Positions 27,838 to 31,785 of a DNA stretch of 31,785 nucleotides are shown piece after piece; positions within the stretch are counted from its first letter, which is position 1, and every line of letters starts with the position of its first letter. Source of the stretch: a virus; the IMG/VR virus record IMGVR_UViG_3300029910_000072, positions 1 through 31,785 of that record; one strand, given 5' to 3'. Position numbers and translations under genes: made by a program. The notes beneath the pieces are model-generated. The model was not told the DNA's origin. It saw nothing but the letters and a program-made list of their open reading frames with translations, and searched no databases.

Positions 27838-28416
27838 TCATTCCCCGCGCGAAACGGAAGGACGTGCCCACACGACCGACTTATGGCCGCGGCGAATCAT
27901 CGTCAGAGCAACCTCGATGCGGTCGATAACCGGATCGGTCATGTCAACCACGATAGCCTTCCCGTCGGCGACGTACGCGGCACGCGTGTAGAAGAGACCG
28001 CCCCACTTTTTCGGCTTCGCGCCCTTCGAGTTACGACCGGCGATCACTTCCTTCTCGCGGTTAAAGCACGATACGCAAATAGAGTGAGCGCGCACCAGGC
28101 GAAGCTTTCCGATCAGGCGCGTTCCCTGCGTCGTGCCATCGCGCCGGCAGCGGCAGCAGACCGGGCGATACTGCAGAGATTGCAGAGCCTTCGGCGCTTC
28201 CTCAATCTTTGGAACGCCCGCATGGGCACGGCCGTGCTCGCAGCCGATGCACTTCTGCAGGCGGCCACTGCGCACGGCGCCCGGCGCATCGGTGAAGTTG
28301 CGCGCGCACGATCCAACGCTCATCAGCCCGTAGCTTGGGCATGTGAAATACTTCCCCGGGATGCCATCAAGCGTCACGTACGTCAGGCTCTTGTCTTCGT
28401 TTTTCGGCACGGTCAT
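27838..28416 (-). CDS. Cys-rich protein of unknown function
   Basis: The 192-residue product contains many cysteines (CPSYG, CARNF, CIGCEHG, CCRCRRDG, CVSCFNREKE), arranged as CxxC pairs that could form two zinc-binding sites, and a C-terminal helix with a repeated R/W pattern (ALTMIRRGHKSVVWARPS). A weak SD (GAGAAAA) precedes the ATG. Phage proteins with such late-operon zinc clusters are often unnamed. It lies between the replication genes and the antirepressor. Confidence 0.75.
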   Translation of the reverse strand: MTVPKNEDKSLTYVTLDGIPGKYFTCPSYGLMSVGSCARNFTDAPGAVRSGRLQKCIGCEHGRAHAGVPKIEEAPKALQSLQYRPVCCRCRRDGTTQGTRLIGKLRLVRAHSICVSCFNREKEVIAGRNSKGAKPKKWGGLFYTRAAYVADGKAIVVDMTDPVIDRIEVALTMIRRGHKSVVWARPSVSRGE

Positions 28417-28425
28417 TTTTCTCGA

Positions 28426-28635
28426 TCAGTGATAGGTCGGGTCGGGGAGGACCGTGATGCGTACGTTCATTTTTACCGCTACGTTGTGGAACAACTCTTT
28501 CGTCTCATCCTCGTCAAGATCGAAAATCTCGGAGTAGTAGGCGAATGGGATATGGCCGCCATTTTTGATGAAAGCGTCTACCGCGCACCACGCGCGAATC
28601 CAGCGCCAATCAACGTCATCCCTGAATGCGCTCAT
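28426..28635 (-). CDS. Small unknown protein
   Basis: The ATG at 28635 (MSAFRDDVDWRWIRAW) overlaps the stop of the nuclease gene (ATGA). The 69-residue product is aromatic-rich at the N-terminus and acidic in the middle (SEIFDLDEDETKELF). No family was recognised. It seems to be a small helical protein that is co-translated with the nuclease. Confidence 0.7.
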   Translation of the reverse strand: MSAFRDDVDWRWIRAWCAVDAFIKNGGHIPFAYYSEIFDLDEDETKELFHNVAVKMNVRITVLPDPTYH

Positions 28636-29135
28636 TTCCAAAAGTCCTCAAAGGTCCACGTGTAGACGCCCTTCTTTTTCTTGCCCATGATCGCGATGAA
28701 GCGGAACGGGAAAATTCCCTGCGCGAGCCGGATCTTCACTCGCGCATCGTCTTGCCAGAATCCCTTGACCTCATGCGCCTCCAGCTCACCGGTCGCCAGT
28801 TGAACGATGAAATCAGGCGTGTAGCGGACGCCACCTGGCAGAACAAACGTGATCGCCTCGAACGCGTACCAGACGATCTCCCCGATGCGCTTGCGTTCGG
28901 CCAGAACCTTGTCGTATGCAGCCTCGGTCCCGTTCATTTCGCCCTGCTTCAGGCGGCCCAAAGCCTGCATGCGCTGCAGCGGCGTTTGTGGCGCGGCCAC
29001 GGGCTCGTCAGCGAGGACGATAGCCAAGCCGGTTTTCTTCTCGAACACTGGCACGTCACTGGCGTCAGGCTTCGAGACTTTCATGCGGTCAAGGTGCGCT
29101 TGATACTGCTCGGGCGTCATACGAAGCACGCTCAT
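28632..29135 (-). CDS. PD-(D/E)XK-type nuclease, DUF1064-like
   Basis: The 167-residue protein has a C-terminal nuclease core: NGTEAAYDKVLAE (helix with catalytic Glu), then FVLPGGVRYTPDF (the D of PD) and ELEAHEVKGFW (E-x-K), followed by DARVKIRLAQGIFPFRF. This matches the phage DUF1064 family, related to VRR-NUC and Holliday-junction resolvase-like enzymes. Its likely role is cutting branched or recombination DNA during phage replication. The N-terminal 60 residues are a flexible extension. The start overlaps the previous stop (ATGA). Confidence 0.85.
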   Translation of the reverse strand: MSVLRMTPEQYQAHLDRMKVSKPDASDVPVFEKKTGLAIVLADEPVAAPQTPLQRMQALGRLKQGEMNGTEAAYDKVLAERKRIGEIVWYAFEAITFVLPGGVRYTPDFIVQLATGELEAHEVKGFWQDDARVKIRLAQGIFPFRFIAIMGKKKKGVYTWTFEDFWK

Positions 29136-29794
29136 TTACCGCCCTTGATAAGTTTCATCGCGCCGGCCGCGAGCGCCTTCATGTCGTTCGCCTGCGTCAC
29201 GCGTAATGTGGAAGAACCCTGCGCGCGCTCCAGCACTGCCTTTGCCTTCACCGGGTCGCCGATAAGCGCCGGGGGATCCACCGCGACGCCCTCAAGCGCG
29301 TTGTGCGCTTCAGCCGCGCCGATCAGGTACGGCGGGTAGTCCGTACCTACCCCGCCCGTTTGCATCAGGCCCTGGTAGCGCTTGGCGAACTCAATTCCGC
29401 GAAACTTCAGATCCTCCTCGGTCTTCGTTCCCGCCAGCTTCACCCAGCCGCCCATTTCATCGACCAGCTTGTTCGTAACCGCGTCGTCAAAGCACACTGA
29501 GCGGTAATGGCCCACCGAACGAACCGCTTTCTCGACCAGTGTCCATGCGCGCATGCCGCGCGTCGCTGCGCCGCCTGCAAGGTGCGCCGTCACGTCGGAC
29601 GGCAGTGGCTGACGATTGCCTTTATCCGGGTCTGCCACGTGGCGGTTCAACGCCAGTGCGATGTCTTCAAGCGGGTATTGCTTCAGAATCTCGAACCACG
29701 TTTCAATCGTTTCCGGCGTGGCCTCACCGAACGGGTAAAGCTTCAACGTGCGGCTTAGAATCTGCCCGAACTTCAGTGCGTCGTTAGGTGTCAT
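29132..29794 (-). CDS. Helicase-loader-like replication protein
   Basis: The 220-residue product begins with a helical module (ALKFGQILSRTLKLYPFGEATPETIETWFEILKQYPLEDIALALNRHV, residues about 6-55) that strongly resembles the N-terminal domain of SPP1 G39P-type helicase loaders, followed by a PSDVTAHL turn. The rest is helical with no ATPase motif, so it is not a DnaC-type loader. It sits next to the initiator-like gene, as loaders do. It probably brings the host DnaB helicase to the phage origin, which is inference from fold and context. The start lies 5 bases after the previous stop. Confidence 0.75.
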   Translation of the reverse strand: MTPNDALKFGQILSRTLKLYPFGEATPETIETWFEILKQYPLEDIALALNRHVADPDKGNRQPLPSDVTAHLAGGAATRGMRAWTLVEKAVRSVGHYRSVCFDDAVTNKLVDEMGGWVKLAGTKTEEDLKFRGIEFAKRYQGLMQTGGVGTDYPPYLIGAAEAHNALEGVAVDPPALIGDPVKAKAVLERAQGSSTLRVTQANDMKALAAGAMKLIKGGK

Positions 29795-29799
29795 CCCCG

Positions 29800-30786
29800 T
29801 TATTCCATGTCGATAGTTTGTCCATCGCTGGGCGGCACATATCCGGCGTCCGCAGGGGGCTCAGTTCCGTACTTCGCCGCCATGTTTGCAGCGAACTCTG
29901 CGGCGGCAGCATCAAGCCCGTCGTGGCGCGCTTGCGCCTTGTTCTTGCGAATCGACTGAGTAGGCTGGCTTTGCACTGCGCTGTTGCGCGCGCCGTAGTG
30001 ACCCGTATCGCCATCGTTCTCGACCCACTTCGCCATGAAGCCACCCCAGCCCTTACCGGCTGCGTAGGCGATTGCTTCCGGGAATGTCCAGCCAAGTTTT
30101 GCGGCCTCGGATGCGGCCTGCTCAAAAGCCGTTGTCGTGGCAACGAGGTTCTTTGCCTTGCGAGCCTTCAGCCAATCGGCAGCGTGTTGCGGCTCGACGC
30201 CCATGCCTTCGAGTTCTTTTTGCTGAGCGCTAACCTTCTGAGCCGAAGGCGAAGAAGGTTTGGGTTTACTCTTCTTCTTATTCTCATTCTTATCTAGCTC
30301 CGCACTTCGGCGCGAATCGTCTGCACTACTTTGGACACTTGTCGCTTCCTGTCCTTCATTCGGCGCTTTTTGTCCAGAATTTTGCGGACAAATACCCGGG
30401 GGCGGCTCAGGCGGAAACATGTCGCCAGTCTCACCGTTAGCCGCGCGCGCTATGGCTTTGCGCTTAGCGTCCTCTGCACGTTTCTTCGAGGATGCACCGT
30501 TATGGTCATCAAACTTTTCGATTTGGATGCCGTTATCCTTAATTGCAATCCAGCCAATATCAGCGAGCGCCGCACCTAATCCTTTGACGCCCGTGTTGCG
30601 GTCAATTGTCTTTGTCGTGAGGTTCGGCATGAAGCCGGTTGAACTGTGCGCGTCGGCAGTGGCCCATAGCCAATACAGGCCGCCGATGACCGCCGCCTCG
30701 CTTTCATCCGTCTTATCGCAGACCGCAGAAACCCTTGGGTCATGCCAAAGATTCACTCGCATCTTTATCCAATCTGTAGCCGCCAT
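29800..30786 (-). CDS. Replication initiator-like protein
   Basis: The ATG at 30786 (MAATDWIKMRVNLW) has an AGGA about 8 bases upstream, better than a longer start that covers the leader. The 328-residue protein has an N-terminal winged-helix part (DWIKMRVNLWHDPRV...EAAVIGGLYWLWATADAHSS...TIDRNTGVKGLGAALADIGWI), typical of phage replisome organisers of the lambda O or DnaD-like kind. A long charged, Lys-rich linker (KNENKKKSKPKPSSPSAQ) and a helical C-terminal domain follow. It would bind the origin and recruit the loader encoded next. It is the second gene after Cro. A CAAAAG dyad lies in its leader. Confidence 0.85.
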   Translation of the reverse strand: MAATDWIKMRVNLWHDPRVSAVCDKTDESEAAVIGGLYWLWATADAHSSTGFMPNLTTKTIDRNTGVKGLGAALADIGWIAIKDNGIQIEKFDDHNGASSKKRAEDAKRKAIARAANGETGDMFPPEPPPGICPQNSGQKAPNEGQEATSVQSSADDSRRSAELDKNENKKKSKPKPSSPSAQKVSAQQKELEGMGVEPQHAADWLKARKAKNLVATTTAFEQAASEAAKLGWTFPEAIAYAAGKGWGGFMAKWVENDGDTGHYGARNSAVQSQPTQSIRKNKAQARHDGLDAAAAEFAANMAAKYGTEPPADAGYVPPSDGQTIDME

Positions 30787-30822
30787 TCTTCTTTTCCTGC
30801 AGGTCTTATGTGATGTACCGCA

Positions 30823-30839
30823 CAAAAGCGACACTTTTG
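30823..30839 (-). promoter_or_regulatory. 6-bp inverted repeat in the initiator leader
   Basis: CAAAAG and CTTTTG face each other over 5 bases in the 98-base gap between the Cro-like stop (30885) and the initiator start (30786). It could be an operator or an anti-termination or pausing hairpin. The rest of the gap shows no clear signal. Confidence 0.4.
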
Positions 30840-30884
30840 AGGGGAGTCCGCCTAATTTTGTGTTGCAAGCGCAGGTATTTTTGC

Positions 30885-31205
30885 TTACTGTGCAGAAACG
30901 GCGGTAGAATCGGGGCTGTGAGCAGAACTTTTAAGTGAGGAGAGCTTCGCCACGTCCCTGGGGTTCGGAATCCAGTTCGGGTAGCGCTCCGGATAAATCA
31001 GGTGCAGTTCCGTGAGAGCGCCGTTGAAGTACCGAACGAGTTTTTCGGCGGTTTCTGGAGACGGACGGTTATGCCCGTTTTCGAGGCGGGAAATGTTTCC
31101 AGTGTTAAGTCCAATAGCTTTTGAGACTTCCGTCGTGGTAACGCCAACTGCATCGCGCAGACGGCTCAAAGGCGTCGAAAGTGGATTTTCTGCTTTACGG
31201 GACAT
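30885..31205 (-). CDS. cro: Cro-like XRE-family regulator
   Basis: The ATG at 31205 (MSRKAENPLSTPL) is chosen because a longer start at 31238 would lie inside the -10 box. The 106-residue product has a Cro/C1-type HTH (LSRLRDAVGVTTTEVSKAIGLNTGNISRLENGHNRPSPETAEKLVRYF, residues about 13-60) and a C-terminal tail. It is divergent from the CI-like gene and is the first gene of the leftward replication operon, the position of Cro in lambdoid switches. It would repress at operators between 31237 and 31369. The SD is weak (TTGAGA). Confidence 0.88.
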   Translation of the reverse strand: MSRKAENPLSTPLSRLRDAVGVTTTEVSKAIGLNTGNISRLENGHNRPSPETAEKLVRYFNGALTELHLIYPERYPNWIPNPRDVAKLSSLKSSAHSPDSTAVSAQ

Positions 31206-31236
31206 AAAAGTCTCAAAAATGGGTTTGCGAGCCAGC

Positions 31237-31265
31237 ATTATGTGGGAGAGGCAGATTCAATGCAA
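31237..31265 (-). promoter_or_regulatory. Leftward early promoter (PR-like)
   Basis: On the minus strand TTGCAT (31260-31265), 17 bases and CATAAT (31237-31242). The start near 31230 gives a 25-base leader to the Cro-like ATG at 31205. Confidence 0.7.
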
Positions 31266-31289
31266 GGCGGGCTAATCAGACCCTATGAA

Positions 31290-31346
31290 ACAAATTGTTG
31301 CAGTTGTGCAACCAAACGTTTCTGAGCCAGCTAAATTTGTAACAAA
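31290..31346. promoter_or_regulatory. Palindromic operator candidates of the immunity region
   Basis: Three dyads lie between the divergent regulators: ACAAATTGT at 31290-31298, GTTGCA-GTTG-TGCAAC at 31297-31312 and TTTGT-A-ACAAA at 31336-31346. They share ACAA/TTGT half-sites and have a spacing fitting several dimers of an XRE repressor. A rightward promoter for CI is not obvious. Confidence 0.6.
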
Positions 31347-31368
31347 CTATTACTTGGGAGTTGTAAGG

Positions 31369-31785
31369 ATGAACACAGATATCGGCAGCACCATCAAGTT
31401 CCATCGCAAGCGCTTGGGCCTTACCCTTACTGAGTTGCAGAGTAGAACAGGCATCAATAACGGCAATCTTTCGAAGATCGAACGCGGGCAACAATCCCTT
31501 ACAAATGATTCAATGAAGGCAATTTCTACCGCCTTGGGAATCTCGCTGTCCGAACTTTTTTCTGCGCATAAAGAACAAACGGTAAATTTGCGTCACAATA
31601 GCGCCGCGGTGAAGACGCAGGCGGTGCGATTCGCCAGCGAGCTAGAGACATTTGACCAAATTTCAGAGGGCGAAAACGTGGCGATCGGGACGGTTTCAGC
31701 GGTTGTAGATGCAGTACGGGGCGGCATCAAAGTCGCAGTGGATGAGCAAGTTTCGCATTTGTTCGCAGGTGGCGAACTGAAGGGT
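31369..31785 (+). CDS. cI: CI-like phage repressor (3' end beyond window)
   Basis: The ATG at 31369 has GGGAG 8 bases upstream. The visible 139 residues start with an XRE HTH (IGSTIKFHRKRLGLTLTELQSRTGINNGNLSKIERGQQSLTNDSMKAISTALGISLSELF, about 5-63), followed by a linker and the start of a second domain (SEGENVAIGTVSAVVDAVRGGIKVAV). The peptidase S24 part with the Ser-Lys dyad, if present, lies outside the window. It is divergent from the Cro-like gene, as in lambdoid phages. It should hold the lysogenic state and could be the target of the antirepressor. Confidence 0.9.
   Translation, partial: MNTDIGSTIKFHRKRLGLTLTELQSRTGINNGNLSKIERGQQSLTNDSMKAISTALGISLSELFSAHKEQTVNLRHNSAAVKTQAVRFASELETFDQISEGENVAIGTVSAVVDAVRGGIKVAVDEQVSHLFAGGELKG

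Noticed and set aside
31276-31494. A 72-codon minus-strand frame at the right end
   Set aside because: It is the antisense of the CI-like gene and the operator region.
1-31785. CRISPR arrays, rRNA genes and insertion sequences
   Set aside because: No regularly spaced direct repeats of CRISPR size, no rRNA-like segments and no transposase gene with terminal inverted repeats were seen.

Overview
The window reads as part of a temperate tailed bacteriophage or prophage. The base composition is GC-rich, and many gene families look like those of Burkholderia, Paraburkholderia or Caballeronia phages. The host assignment is inferred from family recognition; no host gene is visible. The phage character is well supported. 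There is a CI-type repressor divergent from a Cro-like protein, a replication block, a BRO/KilAC antirepressor, a phage HU-like protein, dUTPase, a MazG-like protein, a phage-type cytosine methyltransferase, a ParB-domain protein, a lambda-type phosphatase, a tRNA array, and dozens of short overlapping genes of unknown function.

Layout. (1) 1-11.7 kb, minus strand: a large WGR-domain protein cut by the left edge, a coiled-coil protein, then a chain of small accessory genes joined by ATGA or TGATG overlaps (phosphatase, lipoprotein-like and membrane proteins, several zinc-ribbon proteins, two tandem paralogue pairs), ending with ParB-domain and Dcm genes. (2) 11.7-13.0 kb: a serine recombinase on the plus strand with its own promoter, convergent with an HTH gene that may be a small terminase subunit. 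(3) 13.0-18.28 kb, plus strand: a control region with CGACAAC repeats and two promoters, then about fourteen small genes ending at a strong terminator. (4) 18.3-23.0 kb, plus strand: a second operon of ten genes led by a GTG-started 373-residue protein and a MazG-like protein, ending at a bidirectional terminator. (5) 23.05-26.1 kb, minus strand: dUTPase, an Ala-rich protein, and about 2 kb of tRNA and tRNA-like sequence with paired structured hairpins. (6) 26.3-31.2 kb, minus strand: HU-like protein, antirepressor, unknown genes, PD-(D/E)XK nuclease, helicase-loader-like and replication-initiator-like proteins, and the Cro-like gene. (7) 31.37 kb to the end, plus strand: the CI-like repressor, cut by the right edge.

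How it fits together. The right end is a lysogeny switch: CI to the right, Cro and replication genes to the left, with palindromic operator candidates between them. A second, separate control signal appears at the accessory operons. It is a 17-bp palindrome (TCTGCG-N5-CGCAGA), which in two cases exactly or nearly fills the spacer between the -35 and -10 boxes. TCTGCG half-sites also sit at other promoters in the window. This suggests a phage-wide regulon read by an unidentified regulator, and it is the best candidate here for an undescribed system. Other notable points are a long second reading frame inside the methyltransferase gene, a pair of hairpins with compensatory base changes in the tRNA region, non-canonical tRNA-like genes, and several hidden genes of fewer than 50 codons.
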